A stretch of DNA of 64,000 bases from Coriobacteriia bacterium (GCA_009779855.1 WRBC01000009.1:1-64000), one strand, 5' to 3'; positions 27,348-36,932 are shown, numbered from the stretch's first letter. The notes: generated from the letters alone by a model not told the origin. Numbers and translations are program-made.

Positions 27348-28376
27348 ATGAAAATTAAGGAGAATGTACGCATCTCGCAGTTGACCACCATGCGTCTGGG
27401 TGCCGCTGCGCGCTATCTTATCGAAATTGAAGAAGAGGCTGACCTAGAGCCTGCCTATGCGTTTGCCCGCAAGGATAATCTACCCACGTATATCCTAGGC
27501 GATGGAAGCAATGTGATTGGTCGGGATGAGGGTTTTGCAGGTGTGGTCATGCTCAACCGCCTTAAGGGAATTGAGGCCATCAGCGAATCTTCAGATGAAC
27601 TTATTTTACGTGTAGCCACAGGCGAAGAACTTGATGCACTAGTTGACTATGCTGTAGCTGCTGATTGGTATGGGGTCGAGGCCCTTGCTGCTATTCCGGG
27701 TACTGTGGGCGGCGCTGTGATGCAAAACGCAGGCGCTTATGGTCAAGAGATGTCGCAGGTGCTTTTGGGGGTTGACGCCTTCGATATTAAGACGGGGGAG
27801 TTCGTCCATATTCCTGTTGGTGATTTGGCGTTGTGCTACCGCCACAGTATTTTTAATAGTGATGGACCAGACTCTGCTAAGGGTCGCTACTTCATCGTTG
27901 CGGCTAAGGTTCGTTTGCACCGTCAGGAAATCCAGGGCGAATTGTATGGATCACTGCAGGCTTACCTGTCAGAGCATGCGATTGAAGATCGGCGTGCGAA
28001 GACTGTTCGCGACGCAGTCACTACTATTCGCGATAATAAGCTGCCAGATTCGGTTACGACAGCAAGCAGCGGATCCTTTTTCAAAAATATCACTATTGAT
28101 GAAGCCGATATCGAGCCCTTACGTGCACGCTATCCAGGAATACCTATTTTCTTAATTGGGAATTGCTGGGAGATCGCCAGCGGATGGCTGATTGAGCAAG
28201 CAGGTCTTAAGGGTAAGTTACTTCACGGTATGCGTGTTAGTGACAAGGCAGCACTTATACTGATTAATGAATCTGCAGGAAGCTATGACGACCTCTGCCG
28301 CGCGCGCGCGCAGATTGCTGCTGCGGTAAAGGAGAAGTTTGGCTTTCAGCTAGAACAGGAGCCTGAAGAGATTTAA
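27348..28376 (+). CDS. murB: UDP-N-acetylenolpyruvoylglucosamine reductase
   Basis: MurB reduces the enolpyruvyl group of UDP-GlcNAc-enolpyruvate with NADPH and FAD to give UDP-MurNAc in the cytoplasm. The 342-residue product shows the FAD-binding ILGDGSNVIGRDEGF, the IPGTVGGAVMQNAGAYGQE motif, YRHSIFN, and SSGSFFKN with the catalytic Ser. ATG 27348 is chosen because the match to the family starts there. A -10-like TAAAAT lies at 27334-27339, only eight bases before, and there is no Shine-Dalgarno, so the mRNA may be leaderless. The CNNM/CorC gene follows after two bases and is probably co-transcribed. Confidence 0.93.
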   Translation: MKIKENVRISQLTTMRLGAAARYLIEIEEEADLEPAYAFARKDNLPTYILGDGSNVIGRDEGFAGVVMLNRLKGIEAISESSDELILRVATGEELDALVDYAVAADWYGVEALAAIPGTVGGAVMQNAGAYGQEMSQVLLGVDAFDIKTGEFVHIPVGDLALCYRHSIFNSDGPDSAKGRYFIVAAKVRLHRQEIQGELYGSLQAYLSEHAIEDRRAKTVRDAVTTIRDNKLPDSVTTASSGSFFKNITIDEADIEPLRARYPGIPIFLIGNCWEIASGWLIEQAGLKGKLLHGMRVSDKAALILINESAGSYDDLCRARAQIAAAVKEKFGFQLEQEPEEI

Positions 28377-28378
28377 CC

Positions 28379-29686
28379 ATGTTGTGGTATGCCTTTTTTA
28401 TATTTGTACTGATTTTGATTAACGGATTTTTCTCTATGGCAGAAATTGCCATGATATCTGCACGTAAATCTGCCTTACAGCAACTTGCAGAAGAAGGATC
28501 GAAGGGTGCTGCCCTAGCGGTCAAGTTAAAAGATGATCCCGCACGCCTGTTGGCAACAACGCAAATCGTTATTAACGTAGTAAGTGTTCTTGCTGCTGCT
28601 TTAACAGCGTTTACCTTTGAGGCTCCTCTCACTGCGTGGATGCAGTCACTGGACATTCCCTTTCTTACCTCGATTGCCACAGTCTTATCTATTGCTGCGG
28701 TAACCCTACTAGTCTCCTATGTTACTTTGGTCGTGGGGGAACTTATTCCTAAGCAGCTGGGCTTGCAGCGCGCCGGAAAAATCGCCAGTCTCACAGCGCG
28801 AACGGTCGACATGGTGGCTATTATGGCGCATCCTGTAGTGATTTTTCTGTCCGCATCAACAAATGCTCTGGGTAGACTGGTAGGAATTAGCAAAGATGTA
28901 ACGTCCGCACAGGTCAGCGAAGAAGAGATCAAGCTGATGGTTGATGAGCAGCAACATCTAAGTGGCGAAGAAAAGCGCATGATTAGCGAGATCTTTGACC
29001 TTAGTGTCACAGTTGTGCGTGAAGTTATGGTGCCCCGTGTTGATATCGTTTTTGCCCAGGACACAGAAACCGTAGGGGAGGCGGCCAAGCGCCTGTATGC
29101 CCGCGGATTTTCGCGGGTCCCCGTTTATCATGAGAACTATGACCGCATCATTGGTATTCTTATCTTGAAAGATCTAGTTGTGCCCCTTGCAGAAGGTGAC
29201 TGCGAACAACCTATCACTGACTATCTGCGCGAACCCGTCTTTGTTCCAGAAACTAAGGACCTTATGTCAACGCTAACTGAAATGCAAGAAGCACGCATTC
29301 AGGTTATGGTGGTTGTCGACGAATACGGGGGGACTTCCGGTCTTGTCAGCATGGAAGACATTCTGGAAGAAATCACAGGTGAAATCATTGATGAGACTGA
29401 TCAGGAACTGGATTCAATTCTAGAGGTTGAAGAGGGTAAGTGGCTAATAAATGGCACTTGCGACATTGAAGATGCCATGGAGATTGGCCTGCCCATAGTT
29501 CAGTCGGATGAATATGAAACCATTGCAGGCTGGGTGCTAGAGCAACTGGGTCACATCCCTCATGTTGGTGAAAAGTTCGAGCATGAAGGATATCTGTTCA
29601 CGGTGATTGCCATGCGCAGGCGCCGCATAGCTCGTATTCGTGTTCAGCGCATGGAGAAGGCCTCTGAATTAGACACCGAGGACTAG
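28379..29686 (+). CDS. CNNM/CorC (HlyC/CorC-family) membrane protein
   Basis: This is a 435-residue protein. The N-terminal DUF21/CNNM domain has four hydrophobic segments within about residues 1-190 (IFVLILINGFFSMAEIAMIS at the start). A CBS pair follows at about 200-335 (VMVPRVDIVFAQ, YGGTSGLVSMEDILEEITGE), then a CorC_HlyC domain at about 345-425 (NGTCDIEDAMEIGLP). Relatives take part in magnesium/cobalt efflux or homeostasis, with the CBS pair binding ATP. It starts two bases after murB and sits 35 bases before a small gene on the same strand. The ion specificity is not shown. Confidence 0.9.
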   Translation: MLWYAFFIFVLILINGFFSMAEIAMISARKSALQQLAEEGSKGAALAVKLKDDPARLLATTQIVINVVSVLAAALTAFTFEAPLTAWMQSLDIPFLTSIATVLSIAAVTLLVSYVTLVVGELIPKQLGLQRAGKIASLTARTVDMVAIMAHPVVIFLSASTNALGRLVGISKDVTSAQVSEEEIKLMVDEQQHLSGEEKRMISEIFDLSVTVVREVMVPRVDIVFAQDTETVGEAAKRLYARGFSRVPVYHENYDRIIGILILKDLVVPLAEGDCEQPITDYLREPVFVPETKDLMSTLTEMQEARIQVMVVVDEYGGTSGLVSMEDILEEITGEIIDETDQELDSILEVEEGKWLINGTCDIEDAMEIGLPIVQSDEYETIAGWVLEQLGHIPHVGEKFEHEGYLFTVIAMRRRRIARIRVQRMEKASELDTED

Positions 29687-29721
29687 GACCTGAGGGTTAG
29701 ACCGGAAGCCAGGATGGGGAC

Positions 29722-30150
29722 TTGAGAGTGCTGGTGACGAACATAGTACCTCTGCTCTATGATGAGCAGCTGCAATGTGCAAGTTTTGATGTATATTTAC
29801 ATCCAGATATTCCAAAAACAACTCATGCCTTAGACGTCAATACGCTCTTTGAATGCTATCCCGATTTGCGTCGTCATCGTTGCCTTTGTGGCAAGCACAG
29901 ATCCTTTTATGATGAGGCACGTCAAACAGAGACAGTGCACCTGTTAGAACACCTTGCCGTTGAGCTTTTGACGCTTTCTGGTGTAGCGCGTGATGTAGCT
30001 CGCGGCGAGACGGGAATCCCCACTAAAAAGGGGGACTATAGATACCGCCTGCGGTTTTATGGCGCAGAGTCACTGCAGCAGATGGGCAAGCTTCTTTATC
30101 AAGCAATTGAAGATATTGAAAATCTCGTAATTTCTCAGAAAAATGATTAG
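29722..30150 (+). CDS. free-standing protein resembling the cyanophycin synthetase N-terminal domain
   Basis: This is a 142-residue protein. Its most characteristic part is ETVHLLEHLAVELLTLSG (about residues 73-90), then RGETGIPTKKGDYRYRLRFY and a C-terminal helix. The order H-L-L-E-H-x-A-x-E-L, a R-x-E-T-G turn and a beta strand recalls the N-terminal domain of cyanophycin synthetase CphA1, which binds the growing Asp-Arg polymer. No ATP-grasp or Mur-ligase domain follows, and no cyanophycinase is nearby. TTG 29722 with GGATGGGGA upstream is the likely start. It follows the CNNM/CorC gene by 35 bases. The family resemblance is from memory of motifs and needs a profile search. Confidence 0.6.
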   Translation: MRVLVTNIVPLLYDEQLQCASFDVYLHPDIPKTTHALDVNTLFECYPDLRRHRCLCGKHRSFYDEARQTETVHLLEHLAVELLTLSGVARDVARGETGIPTKKGDYRYRLRFYGAESLQQMGKLLYQAIEDIENLVISQKND

Positions 30151-30351
30151 ATGTGTACTACTTGTAAAATTTCGATGTTTACTGCATGTTGATAGGGGAC
30201 TGGTGATGCTCAAATCCCCCCTTCAGAACTGGAAATTATACGTAAAACCTGTCATAATGGAGTCCATTTATTGTGCTGTATTTTTCGCCCATTTTGAATA
30301 CACACTGCCCATTACTTAAAATGTGGGATGACTTATAGAAGGAACAATATT

Positions 30352-33300
30352 ATGAGTGTGACGGACCAGAGTAAGCAGACAGTGGCATTTACTACGGACA
30401 AGCCTGCACATTTGAGGGCAGGGCTCTCTGTTGGAAGCAGGGTGCTGGCGGCTCTTGTAGCTGTCCTTGTTTTTTTCGTGGCTCAGGCTGCTTTCGGATC
30501 TTTTCTTCCCCAATCACTTTCCTTCTTTCCTCAAACGGCGCATGCAGTATCCGTACAAGACATTCATCCTAGCGGTACAGAAGTTTCAATAGGAACAAGT
30601 ATCATCGTTGCAAATTTTGCTACCCCGATGGATACGGCACAGGCACTTTCTGCAACTGACATAAACATTAATGGTTCGCCAGGAACCGACCTTGACTTGC
30701 CGGCGGCTTCTTGGAGCACAGACGGACTGACGCTAACACTACCCATCACCAACAACCTTCAGCGCGGGGCGGCGTATACCGTAAATATTGGAGGCCTGCT
30801 TTCGGACTCAGGTGATCCGATGTTACTTTCGCATACTCATATGTTTATGACAGAGGCAAGCCCTTTCGAGGATGATAGGCCCTACCTTATCAAGATGTCA
30901 GCAGGAGAAGAATTTACCCTTGCCCTGCGTGATGACGGAGCGCTTTGGGCCTGGGGTCGTAATAACCAGGGACAGTTGGGATTAGGTAGCGGTACTACCC
31001 AAAGACTTATCCCTGCTCAGGTACCTGTACCAGGCGGCAGTAGCTACTACTGGACTGATGTGACTGCGGGTTATTCGCACACACTTGCAATTCGTAATGA
31101 CGGCTCTCTGTGGGCCTGGGGATATAACAACAATGGACAGTTGGGTCTCAGCGATACAATTTCGCGAAATGTACCAACACGGGTTAACGCGACTGATTCT
31201 TCAGGAAACCCTATCGAGTGGAAAACGGTGAACTCTGAGTATCGCAGTACTCTTGCCCTTTGTGTGGACGGTACTCTTTGGTCATGGGGATATAACTCTT
31301 CCTATCAGCTAGGACTGGGACACAGCGATCAGATAACAGTACCGACTCTTGTCTGTGAAGACTATGAATGGATAGCAATCGCGCAGGGCTACCGAAGTGG
31401 TTTTGCAATTCGTGCGGATGAGACTCTGTGGGCCTGGGGTCGCAATAGTGAAGGTCAACTGGGATTAGGTGATACTACACCCAGAACGGTGCCAACTCAG
31501 GTTATTGCTACAGGTGCTGGGGCACCCACTGCCTGGAAAGAAGTCTACTCTGACTACAACAGTACTCTTGCCCTTTGCGAAGATGGCACCCTTTGGACTT
31601 GGGGAGACAATAAGAACGGGCAGCTAGGTCTGGGGGATAGAAACCAGAGAATAGCTCCTACCCTTGTTTCAAGCGCAAGTAGTATTCCTAGCACAGATAT
31701 CAGTGGAGACTACTGGATTGCAGTCTCTATGGGTTACGAAAACTCCTTTGGGATACGCGATGACGGAACACTCTGGGCTTGGGGGCTGAATAACAGCGGA
31801 CAACTAGGTCTGGGCGATAATAATTACAGAACGCGACCAACCCTTGTTTCCCTTGAGGGGATAGAGGATGAAGGGTGGACTGTGGTTGCTGCTGGAGTCG
31901 CTCACACCCTTGCAGCACGCGACGATGGGTCACTTTGGACCTGGGGTCAAAATAATTATGGTCAGCTGGGCAAGGCTGTGACAACAAGCGGCGGACAAAG
32001 TGCCCTTGATGGTTACAGTCCGTGGCGCGTAGCTCCTGCACTCATGCCAACCTCAAGCAGCAATGCGTTCGTGCCCAATATCGCTACAACCCCTCATAAT
32101 GGGGTAGCCAATGTGACCGCGACGCAAGAGACTGTTACGGTTCACTTTAATCGCCCCATGCGCACTGAGGCAGAATTTCGTGGAGTAATCACGATAGACA
32201 ATGGTGCTCGAGTAAATGTGACGGCCGGAACATGGACGGACAGCGCACGGGGCGCAAATACGGTCTTTACAGCCCCGCTGACTCTTGTTAGCAGTGATAC
32301 GCTGCACACGGCCAGAGTAGCTGGTTTTGTAGATGACTTCCTTGGGTGGAAACCTACAAATGAAATGCATCCGCATACTTGGACGTTCACTACAGGCGAA
32401 ATTGTTATTCCGCTGGATTCAATAGAAATAGCAACATCTAGTGGGGCAGCTGGTACCGGACACACTATTGCACTACAGGCCGATGGATCACTTTGGGCTT
32501 GGGGTGCCAATGACAGTGGGCAGTTAGGTCTAGGGGACACGAACCCAAGAACTGTTCCTGCTTTGATTTCAGAAGCAGGTGTGAGCGGCAATAGATGGAT
32601 AAGTGTTGTTACTGGTACAGATCACACCGTAGCACTGCGCGATAATGGAGTTCTTTATGCCTGGGGACTTGGCGATGGTGGACGACTTGGTACAGGAAAT
32701 GCGACAAACCAACTTACGCCGACTGCGATAGATGCAGCAGGGGTAAGTGGTGCTAGTTGGGTAGAGGTTGCTGCAGGCAGCGGACATACCATGGCACTGC
32801 GCGATAATGGAGCTCTTTATGCCTGGGGTCTTGGTGGTAGCGGCAGGCTCGGAACAGGAAATGTAGCAAATCAATCTTCACCTACTGCGGTAAGTACTGC
32901 AGGCGTTAGTGGTGCCGAATGGACGACCATTTCTGCGGGTAATGTACAGTCTTTTGCCATCCGCGACAACGGCACACTTTGGGCCTGGGGTGCGAATGGC
33001 AGCGGTCGACTAGGCTTAGGCCTTAATGATGTTGCAGCCAGAAACACGCCTACTGCGGTAAGTACTGCAGGCGTTAGTGGTGCCGAATGGACGACCATTT
33101 CTGCGGGCGATACTCATACGGTTGCATTGCGTGACAATGGGGCAGCCTATGCCTGGGGATGGAACGGTAACGGAAGACTTGGCGTAGGGCCAGGCGACAC
33201 CGCACATAGAGTAGGTGCACCCACTGCGGTAAGTACTGCAGGCGTTAGTGGTGCCGAATGGACGACCATTTCTGCAGGCGGAGTACACACACTTGCAATC

Positions 33301-35382
33301 CGCGATGACGGAACGCTTTGGGGCTGGGGAGGAAACGGAACAGGCAGACTGGGACTAGGTAATGCTGGGAATCAGTTTGTTCCGGCTGTGGTACCTACAG
33401 CAAGCGTTAGCGGTGATGACTGGGTAACGATTTCGCTAGGCGGCGTTTCGGGGCATACCGTTGCTGTTCGCGATGACGGAACTTTCTGGTCTTGGGGGAC
33501 TAATGTTTCTGGCCAGCTAGGTAAGGGTGTCGTAAATCCTGGAGGGGCTGGATTTGGCTCAGGGATAGGAACAAATGACTGGATTCCGTGGCGTATTGCT
33601 GCCTCGCTGCAACCTACCAATGCAAATAACTGGACAGCAGCAAATAATGCAACTACTCCGAATAATACTGCAACGAACGTAGGTCTAGATACCAACAGCG
33701 TCGTTGTTCGCTTTGATCGTCCTATGGTTGATTCTGCAGAACCTCGTGGCACGATTGCACTAGACAATAGCGCAAGCTCGAATGTTGCTGCAGGTGCGTG
33801 GTCTGAAAACAATACAACCTTTACAGCGCCACTGAGTCTTTCGGCTGCTGATGAACTTCATACAGTGACGGTAAGTGGACTGTTCGTTGATGATTTTACA
33901 AGCCGTTCAAAGGTGGCAAACGAAGCCTATCCCTGGACATGGACCTTTTCTACAGAAGGACTGTTTGATAGTGAGACTATTGCCTTTGATGAGCGCGCGT
34001 GTAGTACTTGTCACTTCACAGACAATCTAAGGCTAGAGCACCAGTTCGTTCATGTGAGAGGGGAAACCTCTGCAGGAAACACCTACGATTATGGCTGCCA
34101 GAAATGCCATGGAGTAGCCTTTACTGATGTTAACAAGACTAGCTGGAGCGTACAGTCTCAGCTGGCAACCGACAATCGGACAGGTGAAATAAGCGAGACA
34201 GGCTGTCTGTCCTGTCATACAGGAACCTATGCGACTGTTCATGGCGGAGCAGATGGCAATCGCATGCTGAGGTCGCATGAAATCAATACTTCTGCTGACA
34301 CGGGATGTTCAGCTTCAGGCTGCCACGGACCCATTCAGTCGGCAAGCGATACAGGTTTTGGCTTTGGTGTAATGGATCTAGCTTCGGCCCATGCTGATTT
34401 TTGGATTGCGGCAAATGAGGGTCGTGTAGCATTTCCAGCTGCAGTATCAGATACCATGCGCGATGATAACAATCCCTTTGGTTGCGGAGCATGCCACGGA
34501 AAGTCCTATAACGACGACAATCGCTTAAGAACTCCCATTGTGACGCACCTTGATGGGGTAGCAGGGGGCGTAACCTGTTCTACCTGTCACGTTGTTCCTG
34601 ATGGAGCGAATCCTTTGGAAATGACCTTGCACTTCTCGCAAAGAGAGTTGGTTCCAGGTCTTGCAACTGCCCTTGGTCTTGAAGCTGCGGTAACCCCAGC
34701 ACGGGCCTCACAATCTGCACTGGACTTTGTAGAAGCACTTTCTGCACAGACACGAGCAGAGCTTGATGTGGGTGCAGATACAGGAAACAGACTGGAGGCA
34801 GGAGTACTGGCGCAGGGTCACGCGCATGCGAGCTCAGGATCAGACTGTGCATCATGTGAATCCTCTCACTCGCATGACTGCTGTGAAAGTTCAAGCCACT
34901 GCGGGTCTTGTGAAACAACAGGGACAATACCGTCGATTCTTGCAAGCAGTGGACTACTAGACTGTCACCACGAGAACGAATGTTGCGAAGATCCTTGGTG
35001 TGAGACCTGCCCTTGTTCGCCAGCTTATATTCACGTTCCTCCTCAGGAGCTACCACTAAGGCCACGACCACCTGTACAAGGTGGGGATGACGATGATTCT
35101 CCCGGTCCCCCATCAGCCCCGGGAACCCCTCCTGCGGGTGGAGGCACTGCTGATGTAGCAGAAGCTGGTGGTACAGGCGATGACCCTCCAACGGCTGGAG
35201 CTACAGCAAGTACAGGCAACGAATCCAGAGAAACAACAGGAACAGGGCCCCAAACGGGCGAGATCAATAACTGGTATCTGCAGATAGCTGCCTTTGCGAT
35301 TTCACTTGCAATCTTTGCGACAGTAGGGCTTATTGTGGGAAGAAAGAAGGGCAAGCCTTCGCTCCCAGACGTTGCTAGTTAA
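30352..35382 (+). CDS. exported RCC1-repeat protein fused to a multihaem cytochrome c region
   Basis: The protein has about 1676 residues from ATG 30352 (AGGAAC upstream). In order: a hydrophobic signal segment (about 30-55); an Ig-like Big_5 domain; RCC1 block 1 (30.9-32.0 kb, repeats like LWAWGRNNQGQLGLG); a second Big_5 domain; RCC1 block 2 (32.4-33.6 kb); a third Big_5 domain; then haem sites CSTCH 1217, CQKCH 1249, CLSCH 1285, CSASGCH 1319 (CX4CH), CGACH 1378 and CSTCH 1409. A Cys/His-rich segment (34.85-35.03 kb), a Pro/Gly-rich linker, and GPQTG plus a membrane helix and RKKGK complete it, resembling a sortase signal. It should be an extracytoplasmic, envelope-anchored electron carrier or redox enzyme with propeller-like binding modules. 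I know of no described family with this architecture. Maturation would need cytochrome c biogenesis genes, absent here. Confidence 0.85.
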   Translation: MSVTDQSKQTVAFTTDKPAHLRAGLSVGSRVLAALVAVLVFFVAQAAFGSFLPQSLSFFPQTAHAVSVQDIHPSGTEVSIGTSIIVANFATPMDTAQALSATDININGSPGTDLDLPAASWSTDGLTLTLPITNNLQRGAAYTVNIGGLLSDSGDPMLLSHTHMFMTEASPFEDDRPYLIKMSAGEEFTLALRDDGALWAWGRNNQGQLGLGSGTTQRLIPAQVPVPGGSSYYWTDVTAGYSHTLAIRNDGSLWAWGYNNNGQLGLSDTISRNVPTRVNATDSSGNPIEWKTVNSEYRSTLALCVDGTLWSWGYNSSYQLGLGHSDQITVPTLVCEDYEWIAIAQGYRSGFAIRADETLWAWGRNSEGQLGLGDTTPRTVPTQVIATGAGAPTAWKEVYSDYNSTLALCEDGTLWTWGDNKNGQLGLGDRNQRIAPTLVSSASSIPSTDISGDYWIAVSMGYENSFGIRDDGTLWAWGLNNSGQLGLGDNNYRTRPTLVSLEGIEDEGWTVVAAGVAHTLAARDDGSLWTWGQNNYGQLGKAVTTSGGQSALDGYSPWRVAPALMPTSSSNAFVPNIATTPHNGVANVTATQETVTVHFNRPMRTEAEFRGVITIDNGARVNVTAGTWTDSARGANTVFTAPLTLVSSDTLHTARVAGFVDDFLGWKPTNEMHPHTWTFTTGEIVIPLDSIEIATSSGAAGTGHTIALQADGSLWAWGANDSGQLGLGDTNPRTVPALISEAGVSGNRWISVVTGTDHTVALRDNGVLYAWGLGDGGRLGTGNATNQLTPTAIDAAGVSGASWVEVAAGSGHTMALRDNGALYAWGLGGSGRLGTGNVANQSSPTAVSTAGVSGAEWTTISAGNVQSFAIRDNGTLWAWGANGSGRLGLGLNDVAARNTPTAVSTAGVSGAEWTTISAGDTHTVALRDNGAAYAWGWNGNGRLGVGPGDTAHRVGAPTAVSTAGVSGAEWTTISAGGVHTLAIRDDGTLWGWGGNGTGRLGLGNAGNQFVPAVVPTASVSGDDWVTISLGGVSGHTVAVRDDGTFWSWGTNVSGQLGKGVVNPGGAGFGSGIGTNDWIPWRIAASLQPTNANNWTAANNATTPNNTATNVGLDTNSVVVRFDRPMVDSAEPRGTIALDNSASSNVAAGAWSENNTTFTAPLSLSAADELHTVTVSGLFVDDFTSRSKVANEAYPWTWTFSTEGLFDSETIAFDERACSTCHFTDNLRLEHQFVHVRGETSAGNTYDYGCQKCHGVAFTDVNKTSWSVQSQLATDNRTGEISETGCLSCHTGTYATVHGGADGNRMLRSHEINTSADTGCSASGCHGPIQSASDTGFGFGVMDLASAHADFWIAANEGRVAFPAAVSDTMRDDNNPFGCGACHGKSYNDDNRLRTPIVTHLDGVAGGVTCSTCHVVPDGANPLEMTLHFSQRELVPGLATALGLEAAVTPARASQSALDFVEALSAQTRAELDVGADTGNRLEAGVLAQGHAHASSGSDCASCESSHSHDCCESSSHCGSCETTGTIPSILASSGLLDCHHENECCEDPWCETCPCSPAYIHVPPQELPLRPRPPVQGGDDDDSPGPPSAPGTPPAGGGTADVAEAGGTGDDPPTAGATASTGNESRETTGTGPQTGEINNWYLQIAAFAISLAIFATVGLIVGRKKGKPSLPDVAS
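32884..33275 (+). repeat. three near-identical 53-base repeats inside the RCC1 gene
   Basis: Copies begin at 32884, 33052 and 33223 (starting ACTGCGGTAAGTACTGCAGG), spaced 168 and 171 bases, one per RCC1 repeat. They are identical at the DNA level over 53 bases, while the sequence between them differs. Confidence 0.85.
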
Positions 35383-35386
35383 CTTT

Positions 35387-35431
35387 ATATAGCTGTGGCG
35401 GTGAACCAAGTGGGCACGGTCACAGCTATAT
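35387..35431 (+). terminator. hairpin after the RCC1-cytochrome gene
   Basis: ATATAGCTGTG at 35387-35397 pairs perfectly with CACAGCTATAT at 35421-35431 around a 23-base loop, five bases after the stop codon. No strong U-tract follows, so termination efficiency is uncertain. Confidence 0.5.
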
Positions 35432-35525
35432 TCAATTGGCTCTGTGCGACTAGCCATATGAAGCTAGCGAAATAAGTACATTTGTGCGATAATTGCAGGG
35501 TAACCGACAATGAATCGCAGGAGTC

Positions 35526-36869
35526 GTGAGCCAGAATTCTCTTTTTGATAGCCAGGCAGCAGAGCACAGGGCAAAGGTTGCACCCTTAGCGGTGCGGATG
35601 CGTCCGCGTACTTTGGATGAGTTTGCAGGCCAGGATCATATTGTAGGTCCTGATAGTTATCTGCGACGCATGATTGAGGCTGACGCCCTGTCGTCACTCA
35701 TTCTTTTTGGTCCAGCAGGAACAGGAAAAACAACCCTAGCACGCATCATTGCAGGTAGTACCGCTGCTTATTTTGAAGAGGTTTCAGCAGTAACGGGCAG
35801 CGTAAAAGACTTGCGCATTGCAATCAAGAATGCAGGTGATAGATTAGCCCTGCAAGAGCAGCGTACAATCCTGTTCATTGATGAAATCCATCGCTTTTCA
35901 AAGTCGCAGCAAGATGCTTTGCTTCACGCAGTAGAGGACCGCATTGTTGTGCTAATTGGTGCGACCACCGAAAACCCCTACTTTGAGGTTAACTCCCCTT
36001 TGGTGAGTCGTTCCCGTGTCCTAGAGCTGCAAGCCATAGATGATGATGACGTCCGCGCTTTGCTACTACGTGCACTTAAAGACGAGCGTGGACTTGCAGG
36101 TAACATGCAAATAGACGATGAGGCTCTTTCTGCCCTGGCGCTAACTGCAGGGGGAGACGCCCGCGTAGCGCTTACCTCTTTAGAATTGGCAGCCCAGCTA
36201 GCAGAACACGCGCCCGGTACTGAAAACCGTATCACCTTACAACTAGTTCAAGACGTCATGCCTTCACGTATGCTGCCCTACGATAAAAGCGGAGACATGC
36301 ACTACGATGTCATTAGTGCCTTCATTAAGTCCATGCGTGGCAGTGATGCAGATGCAGCTCTCTACTGGTTGGCCCGCATGTTGCATGGGGGAGAAGACCC
36401 AAAGTTTATTGCCAGGCGCATCTTCATCTTTGCCTCAGAAGACATAGGTAATGCCGACCCGCAGGCCCTACTTATTGCTGATGCTACCTTTCGTAGCGCG
36501 GAGATTATTGGTATGCCAGAATGCCAGTTTAATCTTGCGCAAGCAGCAGCGTATATGGCCCTTGCTCCGAAAAATAATGCTGCCTGTGCAGGCATCACTA
36601 AGGCTTTAGAGCAAATCGAGGGCGGAAAGGCAGGCTCTGTGCCTAGCCATCTGCGTGATCGGACCCGTCCTGGTAGCGAAGAGTATGGCCCTTATCTTTA
36701 TCCGCATAGCTACCCTAATAATTGGGTGCAGCAACAGTATTTGCCAGATGGCTTAGAGCGCGGTGACTTTTATTCGCCTGGTAAAGTTGGCTGGGAGGCT
36801 CGTGCGGCAGAGCGGCTTAGAAAGATTGAGGATCAACAATCAGAACAGACTAGCCAACAGTCAGAATGA
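35526..36869 (+). CDS. rarA: replication-associated recombination protein A (MgsA/RarA AAA+ ATPase)
   Basis: This is a 447-residue clamp-loader-like AAA+ protein acting at stalled replication forks. The N-terminus (MSQNSLFDSQAAEHRAKVAP, then LAVRMRPRTLDEFAGQDHI) is typical. Walker A is GPAGTGKT (about 62-69), Walker B LFIDEIHRF, sensor 1 GATTENP, and the C-terminal tetramerisation part contains KSMRGSDADAALYWLARML and RIFIFASEDIGNADPQAL. The start is GTG 35526 just after GCAGGAG; spacing is short but the sequence fits the family. It ends with a Gln/Ser-rich tail. Confidence 0.94.
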   Translation: MSQNSLFDSQAAEHRAKVAPLAVRMRPRTLDEFAGQDHIVGPDSYLRRMIEADALSSLILFGPAGTGKTTLARIIAGSTAAYFEEVSAVTGSVKDLRIAIKNAGDRLALQEQRTILFIDEIHRFSKSQQDALLHAVEDRIVVLIGATTENPYFEVNSPLVSRSRVLELQAIDDDDVRALLLRALKDERGLAGNMQIDDEALSALALTAGGDARVALTSLELAAQLAEHAPGTENRITLQLVQDVMPSRMLPYDKSGDMHYDVISAFIKSMRGSDADAALYWLARMLHGGEDPKFIARRIFIFASEDIGNADPQALLIADATFRSAEIIGMPECQFNLAQAAAYMALAPKNNAACAGITKALEQIEGGKAGSVPSHLRDRTRPGSEEYGPYLYPHSYPNNWVQQQYLPDGLERGDFYSPGKVGWEARAAERLRKIEDQQSEQTSQQSE

Positions 36870-36932
36870 ATCAGTTACTAGTTTTTCCAGCGACCAGAGC
36901 AAGTCAACCAGCAGTCAGAGCAGCCGAGCAGA

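Noticed and set aside
32884-33275. Regularly spaced repeats as a CRISPR array
   Set aside because: The repeats are 53 bases at 168-171-base spacing, in frame inside a protein repeat. No CRISPR array was seen in the window.
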